Shown here: piece after piece, positions 9,417 to 20,607 of the stretch
How the letters are laid out: each line of letters opens with the position of its first letter
Numbering within the stretch: the stretch's first letter is position 1
Source of the DNA: Halocaridina rubra
Lineage: Eukaryota; Arthropoda; Malacostraca; Decapoda; Atyidae
Length of the DNA stretch: 64,000 nt
Assembly: GCA_037179515.1 (NCBI GenBank)
Contig: JAXCGZ010000053.1
Coordinates: 106,001-170,000, forward strand
Direction of reading: 5' to 3'
Made by a program: the position numbers and the translations under genes
The notes under the pieces: generated by a model
Database searches by the model: none
What the model was told of the DNA's origin: nothing
The model's input: only the letters and a program-made list of their open reading frames with translations

Positions 9417-12230
9417 CTACACACTGAAAAAGTATTTTCTTACATCCTGCAAAGAAGTTTTCTTACCAAGCTTCAAACTATGACCTCTAGTTCTAGAGCC
9501 AGCCATATCAAAATATCGATCCCTATCCACTCTATCATAACCATGAAGGAATTTAAAGACTGTCACCATATCCCCCCTCACTCTTCTAGCTTCGAGTGAG
9601 GGTAAGTCTAATTCCCTCAGCCTCTCATCATAACTGAGATTGCGTATTTCTGGCACCACTATCGTGGCATATCTTTGAACTTTTTCAAGTTTAGCTATGT
9701 GCTTTTTCAAGTGCGGATTCCAAAAGGGGTCTGCATATTCTAGTTTTGGCCTCACATAGGTTACATAAATATTTCTGAACATTTCCTTGTCCATGTGCCT
9801 GAAGGCTACCCTTACATTTGATAAGAATGCATATGCTGCCCTTACTATGCCATTTATATGTATTTCTGGAGACAAATCTGCCAGTATGTTTACTCCTAGA
9901 TCTCTCTCATTTTCTGTCTCTTGAAGATGTACTCCAGCCACCGAGTAGTCAAGCTTGGGCCTTCTTGCACTTGTACCCATTCTCATTACCTTACATATTG
10001 AAGTATTGAATTTCATTAGCCACTTTTCTGACCACTCATGCAGATTATTTAGATCCTCCTGAAGTTTTCTACCATTGTTCTCGTTTTTTACTTTCTTCAC
10101 AATCTTTGCATCATCTGCAAACATATTCATGAATGAATTTACAGACTCTGGTAGGTCATTTACATATACAAGGAACAAAAGTGGCCCTAAAACTGAACCC
10201 TGTGGAACTCCACTACTGACTCTTCTCCATTCAGACACTGAGTGTCTTACTCTAACCCTCTGTTCCCTTCCTTCTAAGTAAGTTTTTATCCATTCTAAAA
10301 CATTTCCACCTATTCTAGCCATTGATTGCAGCTTCCTAATAAGTCTCCCATGTGGAACAGTGTCAAACGCCTTCTGGAAGTCTAGGAATATGCAATCTGC
10401 CCAGCCCTCTCTTTCCTGTAAGATTCGGCTTACCTCATCATAAAATTCTAATAAGTTTGTTACTGTTGATCTACTTTCTTTGAAGCCATGTTGCCTCACT
10501 GACAAAAAGTTGAAGGATTCCAAGTGAAGAGAGATATGTTTCCTTAGTAGTTTCTCCATAACTTTGCAAACTATGCTGGTCAAGGAAACTGGTCTATAGT
10601 TCAGAGCCGTATCCCTCCTTCCCTTTTTGAAGATAGGTATCACATTTGCTTGTTTCCAGCATCTTGGAATCTCCCCTGACTCCAGTGACTTTTTAAATAT
10701 GATACTTAGTGCCACTGATATTGAGTTTGCGCATTTTTTAAGCACATGAGGGGATATGTCATCAGGACCTGTAGCTTTATGAACATCTAAATCCATCAGC
10801 GCTTTGCATACCTCTGTGGCTGTAAGGTTGATGTTCTCTAATACCGGCCCTTGAGCTTCTATCACTGCAATCTGAGGGGGTGGGGGTATTTTCTACTGTA
10901 AATACTGACTGAAACTCCTTGTTCAATTCTTTGCAGATCTCTTCATCCATCTCAGTGATGCTTCCATCTGCTCTCTTTAGCCTTAAAACCTGTTCTTTTA
11001 CCTTCAGTTTTCCTCTGATAAAGCTGTGGAAAAGCTTGGGATTTTCTTTAGCCTTCCTGGTGATGTCCCTCTCATAGTCTCTCTCTGCCTCTCTCCTTTT
11101 ACTTAGGTAGTCATTTCTTGCTCTTTTGTAGGTTTGCCAGGCATTTATGTTTTTTCTCGTCCTATGCCTTTTCCAGCATTTGTCTCTCCACTCCTTAGCT
11201 CTTTTACACCCATTATCGAACCATTTCTCTCTGGCATGAATTACACCTACTTTGGTGACAGGTATGCAACAATCTACTATCTTCCCATATTTCTCACAAA
11301 AGATGTCATACATTTCTTGTACAGATTTGTTGTAAAATAAGGTTCTCCAGTCAATAACTGTAAAAAGCTCATTCATTTTGATGTAATCTCCTTTCGGATA
11401 GTTCCTCCTCATGTCCTCAGTGCCTCTACTCTCAAGAAGAATATCTTCAATGATATACTCCATCAACAACACACAGTGGTCACTCTTTCCAATTGGTGGT
11501 TCATACTCAATTTTTTCAGTATCCAACACATTATTTGTGAACACTAGATCAAGTAGTGATGGCTCATCCCCTCCCCTGGCCCTTGTTGGTTCCATTACAT
11601 GTTGGTGTAGGAAATTCCCTTGTACGCAATCTAGGAATCTTGCCCCGAATGAGTCCTCACCACTGTGTGGGTCAAGATTTATCCAATCTATCTCTTTATG
11701 ATTAAAGTCTCCCATAATCAAAATCCTACATTTTTTTCCCGTGCCATGTTAACAACTGAGTTTATGACTTCAATAGTACCTATATGACTTTCCTCATAAA
11801 TTTCAAGCCTATTTTGGTTCCTTGGTGGGTTGTATGCAACAGTTATTATAATGCTCTCTGACCCAGTATTTATGCGAGCAACAAGAAATTCCTTGAACTC
11901 ACTTTCCATAGCCAAGTTTATTTCTTCAACTTGAATCCTTTCACTTATGAGCAGTGCTATCCCTCCACCAGTCCTCTCAGATCTTTCAACCCTTAGTATT
12001 CTGAAGCCCTTAGGAAAAGCTGTGTCACTGTTTATGTCCTCACTCAACTTAGTCTCTGTAATTGCTACTATATCTGCCTTACTGTTGTGAATCCTATCTT
12101 TTAATTCTACTGCCTTACCAGCTAATCCATCAGCATTTGTGTATAACAATCTTAATGTGGCCCCATCCCCTGATCTTCTGTCATTATCTTCTTTATCTCC
12201 CCTTTGTCTGGAAGAACTCTGAAATGAAAA
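9417..12230 (-). pseudogene. ORF2 (endonuclease-RT) pseudogene of CR1-like copy 10
   Basis: Three overlapping frames give the whole protein. The endonuclease N-half is 11,718-12,149 (Y-T-N-A-D, I-T-E-T-K-L, V-A-Y-N-P-P). The endonuclease C-half plus linker is 10,777-11,721 (MGDFNHKEIDW, LDLVF, GKSDHCVL). The RT is 9,417-10,865, 482 codons with AFD, SGVPQGS and FADD intact. The breaks are a homopolymer shift near 11,720, an extra G in the run at about 10,877-10,887, and a 4-bp loss near 9,418 that removes the last 30 residues. The frame at the N-terminus has no AUG and overlaps ORF1. There is no RNase H domain, as usual for CR1/L2-type elements. Confidence 0.91.
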
Positions 12231-12901
12231 TTTTTCTTCTCTTCTTCATTTCTTTCCTCATTTAACCTTCTTGCCTCTTGCAACAAGTTTTTGATCTTTC
12301 CCATCTCTTCCTGTGTTCTGTATCGTCTAATGAACACTTCTTTGAATTCTTGAAGGTCTCTTAGACTTTTTTTTCTCAACAATATTTCCCTACTTGTTTC
12401 CCCTCTCTCAAAGGTTACTTTTGTTGGTCTCGGCTTTCCTTCCCTCGAATATTTACCTAGTTGGTGTATGTTTACAATATCCTCAGGACCACAAACTACT
12501 CCAAGCTTTCTTATCAGGTCTACAACCCTAGCTTTATTTTCTTCAAGCCTCCCCTGCCATGTTGGCTCCTGGGATTCGCTTATGCCTGAGATTACCACTG
12601 TCTTCTCCTTATCAAGTGCCTGTCTGATGAGTGGGTTTGCCCTTTCCATCACAACGTCTTTCATTTTTTCGATTACTGTCTCTTTTTAGTCAATTGTTTG
12701 TATGTTTTCCAGTGCCACCACCTTTACGGCCTCTTTTACTGCCACATTCCCCTTTAGTGCATCAGCAAAGGAAGTTTTCATGGCATCATTTTCCATATTC
12801 AGCTCCTGGAACTCTTTTCTGAACTGTTCAATGTTTTCCTTAATCTGGACATTCCAAGCAGCAATCTCGTCTCTCTCAGAAGAGAGCAGTGAACTAACTT
12901 C
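12152..12901 (-). pseudogene. ORF1 (RNA-binding) C-terminal part, copy 10
   Basis: A frame of 170 codons at 12,152-12,664 carries the L1-type ORF1p RNA-binding region (V-V-I-S-G-I-S-E-S, K-V-T-F-E-R, F-I-R-R-Y-R, F-H-F-R-V-L-P-D). It continues in the same frame to the truncation at 12,900. A nonsense change near 12,685 (TATAGTC to TTTAGTC on the plus strand) stops the longer frame. It ends G-M-G-P-H then TAA, inside the start of ORF2. The family role is to bind the element RNA in a trimeric RNP. Confidence 0.85.
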
Positions 12902-12983
12902 TGTGTGTGATTACCTAATTGTGTTTACGGGAAAGAGCCCAAAGCTCGTATCTTCCCGTCTCCTGATTGGTTCCATTTTATAC

Positions 12984-15880
12984 TTAGTGATACTTATCAT
13001 ACCTGTCCTTAAAACTATGGATTGAGATAGCATTAACTACCTCCTCGCTTAGCCAATTCCAATTATCAACTACTCTTGCACTGAAAAAGTATTTCCTTAC
13101 ATCCTGCGAAGAAGTTTTCTTACGAAGCTTCAAACTGTGACCTCTAGTTCTAGAGCCAGCCATATCAAAATATCGATCCCTATCCACTCTATCATAACCA
13201 TGAAGGAATTTAAAGACTGTCACCATATCCCCCCTCACTCTTCTAGCTTCGAGTGATGGTAAGTCTAATTCCCTCAGCCTCTCATCATAACTGAGATTGC
13301 GTATTTCTGGCACCAGTTTCGTGGCATGTCTTTGAACTTTTTCAAGCTTAGCTATGTGCTTTTTCAAGTGCGGATTCCAAAAGGGGGCTGCATATTCTAG
13401 TTTTGGCCTCACATAGGTTACATAAATATTTCTGAACATTTCCTTTTCTATGTGCCTGAAGGCTACCGTTACATATGATAAGAAGGCATATGCTACCCCT
13501 ACTATGCCATTTATATGTATTTTTGGAGACAAATCTGCCAGTATGTTTACTCCTAGATCTCTCTCATATTCTGTCTCTTGAAGTTGTACTCCAGCCACCG
13601 AGTAGTCAAACTTGGGCCTTCTTGCACTTGTACCCATTCTCATTACCTTACATTTTGAAGTATTGAATTTCATTAGGCACTTATCTGACCACTCATGCAG
13701 ATTATTTAGATCCTCCTGAAGTTCTCTACCATTGTTCTCGTTTTTTACTTTCTTCACAATCTTTGCATCATCTGCAAACATATTCATGAATGAATTTATA
13801 GACTCTGGTAGGTCATTTACTTATGCAAGGAACAAAAGTGGCCCTAAAACAGAACCCTGTGGAACTCCACTACTAACTCTTCTCCATTCAGACACTGAGT
13901 GTCTTACTCTAACCCTCTGTTCCCTTCCTTCTAAGTAAGTTTTTATCCATTCCAAAACATTTCCACCTATTCTAGCCATTGATTGCAGCTTCCTAATAAG
14001 TCTCCCATGTGGAACAGTGTCAAACACTTTCTGGAAGTCTAGGAATATGCAATCTGCCCAGCCCTCTCTTTCCTGTAAGATTCAGCTTACCTCATCATAG
14101 AATTCTAATAAGTTTGTTACTGTTGATCTACCTTCTCTGAAGCCATGTTGTCTCACTGACAAAAAGTTGAAGGATTCCAAGTGAAGAGAGATATGTTTCC
14201 TTAGTAGTTTCTCCATAACTTTGCAAATTATGCTGGTCAAGGAAACTGGTCTATAGTTCAGAGCCGTATCCCTCCTTCCCTTTTTGAAGATAGGTATCAC
14301 ATTTGCTTGTTTCCAGTATCTCGGAATCTCCCCCAACTCCAGTGACTCCTTAAATATGATACTTAGTGCCACTGATATTGTGTTTGCGCATTTTTTAAGC
14401 ACATGAGGGGATATGTCATCAGGACCTGTAGCTTTATGAACATCTAAATCCTTCAGCGCTTTGCATACCTCTGGCTGTAAGGTTGATGTTCTCTAATACC
14501 GGCCCTTGAGCTTCTATCACTGCAATCTGAGGGGGTGGGGTATTTTCTACTGTAAATACTGACTGAAACTCCTTGTTCAATTCTTTGCAGATCTCTTCAT
14601 CCGTCTCAGTGATGCTTCCATCCGCTCTCTTTAGCCTTAAGACCTGTTCTTTTACCTTCAGTTTTCCTCTGATAAAGCTGTGGAAAAGCTTGGGATTTTC
14701 TTTAGCCTTCCTGGTGATGTCCCTCTCATAGTCTCTCTCTGCCTCTCTCCTTTTACTTAGGTAGTCATTTCTTGCTCTTTTGTAGGTTTGCCAGGCATTT
14801 ATGTTTTTTCTCCTCCTATACCTTTTCCAGCATTTGTCTCTCCACTCCTTAGCTCTTTTACACCCATTATCGAACCATTTCTCTCTGGCATGAATTACAC
14901 CTACTTTGGTGACAGGTATGCAGCAATCTACTATCTTCCCATATTTCTCACAAAAGATGTCATACATTTCTTGTACAGATTTGTTGTAAAATAAGGTTCT
15001 CCAGTCAATAACTGCAAAAAGCTCATTCATTTTGATGTAATCTCCTTTCGGATAGTTCCTCCTCATGTCCTCAGTGCCTCTACTCTCAGGGAGAATATCT
15101 TCAATTATATACTCCATCAACAACACACAGTGGTCACTCTTTCCAATTGGTGGTTCATACTCAATTTTTTCAATATCCAACACATTATCTGTGAACACTA
15201 GATCAAGTAGTGATGGCTCATCCCCACCCCTGGCCCTTGTTGGTTCCATTACATGATGGTGTAGGAAATTCTTTTGTATGCAATCTAGGAATCTTCCCCC
15301 GAATGTGTCCTCACCACTGTGTGGGTCAAGATTTATTCAATCTATCTCTTTATGATTAAAGTCTCCCATAATCAAAATCCTACATTTTTTTCCCGTGCCA
15401 TGTTAACAACTGAGTTTATGACTTCAATAGTACCTATATGACTTTCCTCATAAACTTCAAGCCTATTTTGGTTCCTTGGTGGGTTGTATACAACAGTTAT
15501 TATAATGCTCTCTGACCCAGTATTTATGCGAGCAACAAGAAATTCCTTGAACTCACTTTCTATAGCCAAGTTTAGTTCTTCAACTTGAATCCTTTCACTT
15601 ATGAGCAGTGTTAACCCTCCACCAGTCCTCTCAGATCTGTCAACCCATAATATTCTGAAGCCCTTAGGAAAAACTGTGACACTGTTTATGTCGTCACTCA
15701 ACTTAGTCTCTGTAATTGCTACTATATCTGCCTTACTGTTGTGAATCCTATCTTTTAATTCTACTGCCTTACCAGCTAATCCATCAGCATTTGTGTATAA
15801 CAATCTTAATGAGGCCCCATCCCCTGATCTTCTGTCATTATCTTCTTTATCTCCCCTTTGTCTGGAAGAACTCTGAAATA
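12984..15880 (-). pseudogene. ORF2 (endonuclease-RT) pseudogene of copy 11
   Basis: Pieces on the minus strand: endonuclease N-half 15,372-15,803; endonuclease C-half and linker 14,434-15,249; RT fingers 14,082-14,402; motifs A/B 13,821-14,027; FADD to the normal C-terminus 12,984-13,787. Breaks include the T-run shift near 15,385, small deletions near 14,470 ('acctctggctgt' lacks 'gtg') and 14,085, and a stop near 13,820 ('cttatgcaagg' in place of 'catatacaagg'). The catalytic F-A-D-D and M-F-D-T remain visible. Confidence 0.88.
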
Positions 15881-16885
15881 AAAATTATTCTTCTCTTCTT
15901 CATTTCTTTCCTCATTTAACCTTCTTGCCTCTTCCAACAAATTTTTGATCTTTCCCATCTCTTCCTGTTTTCTGTATCGTCTAATGAACACTTCTTTGAA
16001 TTCTTGAAGGTCTTTTAGACTATTTTTTCTCAACAATATTGTCCTACATGTTTCCCCTCTCTCAAAGGTTACTTTTGTTGGTCTCGGCTTTCCTTCCCTC
16101 GAATATTTACCTAGTTGGTGTATGTTTACAATATCCTCAGGACCACAAACTACTCCAAGCTTTCTTATCAGGTCTACAACCCTAGCTTTATTTTCTTCAA
16201 GTCTCCCCTGCCATGTTGGCTCCTGGGATTCGCTTATGCCTGAGATTACCACTGTCTTCTCCTTATTAAGTGCCTGTCTGATGAGTGGGTTTGCCCTTTC
16301 CATCACAACGTCTTTCATTTTTTCGATTACTGTCTCTTTATAGTCAACTGTTTGTATGTTTTCCAGTGCCACCACCTTCACAGCCTCTTTTACCGCCACA
16401 TTCCCCTTTTGTGCATCAGCAAAGGAAGTTTTCATGGCATCATTTTCCATATTCAGCTCCTGGAACTCTTTTCTGAACTGTTCAATGTTTTCCTTAATCT
16501 GGACATTCCAAGCAGCAATCTCGTCTCTCTCAGAAGAGAGCAGTGAACTAACATTTTATTCCTTTAGGTTGTCATTCAGCAGTTTGTTTTTATCTTCTTG
16601 TTTAGAATTTCTAGATTCTAGTTGACTCTTTTCCCCTTCCAGCTTCTTTATTCTTTTTTCTAGTTCCTTTCTCTCCTGCCCTTGTGCTTTATTTGCTTCC
16701 TCCAAAGATCTTATTTGCTCTCTGAGTGTTTCATTTTCTTTCATTTCTCCATCCATATTCCGAATTTTTTCATCAAGGTTTATAACAATTGCTTCTAAAT
16801 TCTTGATTTTCTGTTTAAGTCTCCTAATGGCTACCCCTCCTCCCGACCCATGGATGGGAGAGGTTTGGGACAGAGATGGCCTCAT
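15806..16885 (-). pseudogene. ORF1 of copy 11 with a single nonsense codon
   Basis: The start is an AUG followed by R-P-S-L-S-Q-T-S-P, then a coiled coil of about 110 residues rich in Glu, Lys and Leu (heptad-like E-E-A-N-K-A, L-E-K-R-I-K-K-L-E-G). The RNA-binding domain with G-I-S-E-S-Q-E-P-T-W and K-V-T-F-E-R follows, ending G-M-G-P-H. Both halves (16,556-16,885 and 15,806-16,450) are in the same frame. Only a TAA at 16,556-16,558 separates them, where copy 13 has Glu-Leu. The length of 359 codons matches copy 13. Confidence 0.88.
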
Positions 16886-17775
16886 TTTTATGTTCTCCCT
16901 CTCACAGAATATAGAAAAAAGAAGAGAAAGAGGAAAAAAAAAAGAGAAAAACTTTTATTTAAGCTTCACACAGAATTTTTATATCTCAATATAAGTGCTA
17001 TTTAGTGACTCAATTTATCTCTTTTCTGGTAACACACATCTTAACTTAAAAACTTGACCATGGTAATTTAAGGATAAAAAGAAAAAGAAAAAAAAAATGC
17101 AACAAAACAAAAGTCAAACCTGAAGGAAAATTCTAATTTGTGTCTGAGGAGGCACCCACCTGTTTCTGCTATATATTCTTCCTAACTGATAATCTCACTA
17201 GCTAACCAAGATATGTTATTACAGGATTAGACTTTACATTTAACTCAATATATATACAAAATAAAAAAAAATAGTAAAAGAGAAAGCTAAAAGAAAAGCA
17301 AAAAAATGAAGAAAATAAGACAGCTGTACTACTTGGCAACTTAACTCAGTACTGTTGACAGGTGGATATTTGGTATTTATTTAATTATTCAATTATTTCG
17401 TGTATCAAATTAACTAACAAGTTAATATAAATGGGAAGGATACTGATTTTAACAATATATGGAACCACAGGATCAGGTAAACGGCTTAAGAGCTTTCCCC
17501 AGTTTACACAAATAATTGGGTAATGTGATGTGATGGTTTCACCTCTGGCAACTCTTCTAAATTTCCCTCAAGGCAGAACAGGACAGCAGCTTCTCTCTCC
17601 CCTCACGAAAATTTTCTCAATTTTTTTCCTTTAATATTTTGGACAGTTTCGTCATACAACAAATATAAGTTTTGTACTCACAATACTCTGCAGGATTTCA
17701 GATTTAGGGAAATTATGGTAAAGTTTTCCACTAAGCACTTAGTCACTCAAAAACACAAGTAAAAATTTAAGAGAA
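16886..17775 (-). promoter_or_regulatory. 5' leader of CR1-like copy 11
   Basis: About 890 bp, non-coding and A-rich on the plus strand, and about 95% alike by eye to 24,511-25,378. Non-LTR elements carry their internal promoter in this region. I see no ORF or clear promoter motif, so the regulatory role is inferred from position only. Confidence 0.6.
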
Positions 17776-17806
17776 GCAGTTGCATGGCCCACGTATGTGT
17801 GTGTGT

Positions 17807-20501
17807 GGAAAGAGCCCAAAGATCGTATCTTCCCGTCTCCTGATCGGTTCCATTTTATACTTAGTGATACTTATCATACCTGTCCTTAAAACTATGAATT
17901 GAGATAGCATTAACTACCTCCTCGCTTAGCGAATTCCAATTATCAACTACTCTTACACTGAAAGAGTATTTCCTTACATCCTGCAAAGAGGTTTTCTTAC
18001 CAAGCTTCAAACTATGACCTCTAGTTCTAGAGCCAGCCATATCAAAATATCGATCCCTATCCACTCTATCATAACCATGAAGGAATTTAAAGACTGTCAC
18101 CATATCCCCCCTCAATCTTCTAGCTTCGAGTGATGATAAGTCTAAATCCTTCAGCCTCTCATCATAACTGAGATTGCGTATTTCTGGCACCAGTATCGTG
18201 GCATGTCTCTGAACTATTTCAAGCTTAGCTATGTGCTTTTTCAAGTGTGGATTCCAAAAGGGGGCTGCATATTCGAGTTTTTGCCTCACATAGGTTACAT
18301 AAATATTTCTGAATATTTCCTTCTCCATGTGCCTAAAGGCTACCCTTACATTTGATAAGAATGCATATGCTACCCTTACTATGCCATTTATATGTATTTC
18401 TGGAGACAATTCTGCCAGTATGTTTACTCCTAGATCTCTCTCATTTTCTGTCTCTTGAAGTTGTACTCCAGCCACCGAGTAGTCAAGCTTGGGCCTTCTT
18501 GCACTTGTACCCATTCTCATTACCTTACATTTTGAAGTATTGAATTTCATTAGCCACTTTTCTGACCACTCATGCAGATTATTTAGATCTTCCTGAAGTT
18601 CTCTACCATTGTTCTCGTTTTTTACTTTCTTCACAATCTTTGCATCATCTGCAAACATATTCATGAATGAATTTACAGACTCTGGTAGGTCATTTACATA
18701 TACAAGGAACAAAAGTGGCCCTAAAACTGAACCCTGTGGAACTCCACTACTAACTCTTCTCCATTTAGACACTGTCTTACTCTAACCCACTGTTCCCTTC
18801 CTTCTAAGTAAGTTTTTATCCATTCCAAAACATTTCAACCTAATCTAGCCATTGCTTGTAGCTTCATAATAAGTCTCCCATATGGAAGTGTCAAACGCTT
18901 TCTGGTAGCCTAGGAACATGCAATCTGCCCAGCCCTCTCTTTCCTCTAAGATTCGGCTTACCTCATCATAAAATTCTAATAAGTTTGTTACTGTTGATCT
19001 ACCTTGACTGAAGCCATGTTGCCTCACTGACAAAAAGTTGAAGGATTCCAAGTGAAGAGAGATATGTTTCCTTAGTAGTTTCTCCATAAATTTGCAAACT
19101 ATGCTGGTCAAGGAAGCTGGTCTATAGTTCAGAGCCATACCCCTCTTTCCCTTTTTGAAGATAGGTATTTGCTTATTTCCAGCATCTTGGAATCTCCCCT
19201 GACTCCAGTGACTTTTTAAATATGATACTTAGTGCCACTGATATTGAGTTTGCGCAATTTTTAAGCACATGAGGGGATATGTCATCAGGACCTGTAGCTT
19301 TATGAACATCTAAATCCATCAGCGCTTTGTATACCTCTGTGGCTGTAAGGTTGATGTTCTCTAATACCGGCCCTTGAGCTTCTAGCTCTGCAATCTGAGA
19401 GGGTGGGGTATTTTCTATTGTAAATACTGACTGAAACTCCTTGTTCAATTCTTTGCAGATCTCTTCATCCGTTTCAGTGATGCTTCCATCCGCTCTCTTT
19501 AGCCTTAAAACTTGTTCTTTTACCTTCAGTTTTCCTCTGATAAAGCTGTGGAAAAGCTTGGGATTTTCTTTAGCCTTCCTGGTGATGTCCCTTTCATAGT
19601 CTCTCTCTGCCTCTCTCCTTTTACGTAGGTAGTCATTTCTTGCTCTTTTGTAGGTTTGCCAGGCATTTATATTTTTTCTCCTCCTATACATTTTCCAGAA
19701 TTTGTCTTCCCACTCCTTAGCTCTTTTACACCCATTATCGAACCATTTCTCTCTGGCATGAATTACACCTACTTTGGTGGCAGGTATGCAGCAATCTACT
19801 ATCTTCCCATATTTCTCACAAAAGATGTCATACATTTCTTGTACAGATTTGTTGTAAAATAAGGTTCTCCAGTCAATAACTGCAAAAAGCTCATTAATTT
19901 TGATGTAATCTCCTTTTGGATAGTTCCTCCTCATGTCTTCAGTGCCTCTACTCTCAGGCAGAATATCTTCAATGATATACTCCATCAACAACACACAGTG
20001 GTCACTCTTTCCAATTGGTGGTTCATACTCAATTTTTTCAATAACCAACACATTATTTGTGAATACTATATCAAGTAGTGATGGCTCATCCCCACCCCTG
20101 GCCCTCGTTGGTTTCATGTTGGTGTAGGAAATTCCCTTGTACGCAATCTAGGAATCTTGTTCCGAATGAGTCCTCACCACTGTGTGGGTCAAGATTTATC
20201 CAATCTATCTCTTTATGATTAAAATCTCCCATAATCAAAATCCTACATTTTCATTCCCCGTGCCATGTTAACAACTGAGTTTATGACTTCAATAGTTCCT
20301 ATATGACTTTCCTCATAAACTTCAAGCCTATTCTGGTTCTTTTGGTGGGTTATATACAACAGTTATTATAATGCTCTCTGACCCAGTATTTATGCGAGCA
20401 ACAAGAAATTCCTTGAACTCACTTTTTATAGCCAAGTTTATTTCTTCAACTTGAATCCTTTCACTTATGAGCAGTGCTATCCCTCCACCAGTCCTCTCAG
20501 A
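17807..20501 (-). mobile_element. CR1-like copy 12, tail missing, truncated in endonuclease
   Basis: The left end starts at 'ggaaagagccc', so the terminal GATTACCTAATTGTGTTTACG is absent and is replaced by (TG)n. The right end stops at 'gtcctctcaga' in the endonuclease region (20,501) and passes into (TG)n and the tail of copy 13. Confidence 0.88.
17861..20501 (-). pseudogene. ORF2 pseudogene of copy 12
   Basis: Main frames: 17,861-18,772 (303 codons: motif B, FADD and complete C-terminus), 18,845-19,138 (fingers and motif A, with D-T-S after a small deletion) and 19,173-20,117 (endonuclease C-half, linker and N-terminal RT). Deletions near 18,770 (lost 'gagtgt'-type bases), 18,880 and 19,165 break it. 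The endonuclease N-terminus beyond 20,501 is missing. Confidence 0.87.
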
Positions 20502-20607
20502 GCTGTGTGTGTGTGTGTAATTACCTAATTGTAATTACCTAATTGTGTTTACTGGAAAGAGCCCAAACCTCGTATTTTCCCGTCTCCTGATCAGTTTCAT
20601 TTTATAC

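Larger units (their letters stand above)
9256..12901 (-). mobile_element. CR1-like copy 10, 3.6 kb, truncated within ORF1
   Basis: Holds the 3' tail, full ORF2 and the C-terminal part of ORF1, truncated at 'gcagtgaactaac' (about 12,900). It is the best preserved ORF2 in the left cluster, with only a few single-base breaks. The right end runs into 'tgtgtgtgattacc', the tail of copy 11. Confidence 0.93.
12909..17775 (-). mobile_element. CR1-like copy 11, near full length (4.87 kb)
   Basis: It runs from the 3' tail (12,909) through ORF2, ORF1 and a leader of about 0.9 kb. The 5' end is placed where similarity with the 25,378 and 41,856 ends stops ('aaaaatttaagaga'). The three leaders agree to within a few bases there, so this is probably the true 5' end and not a truncation. 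Right of it lie about 30 bp of unrelated DNA ending in (TG)n, then the 3' end of copy 12. Confidence 0.92.
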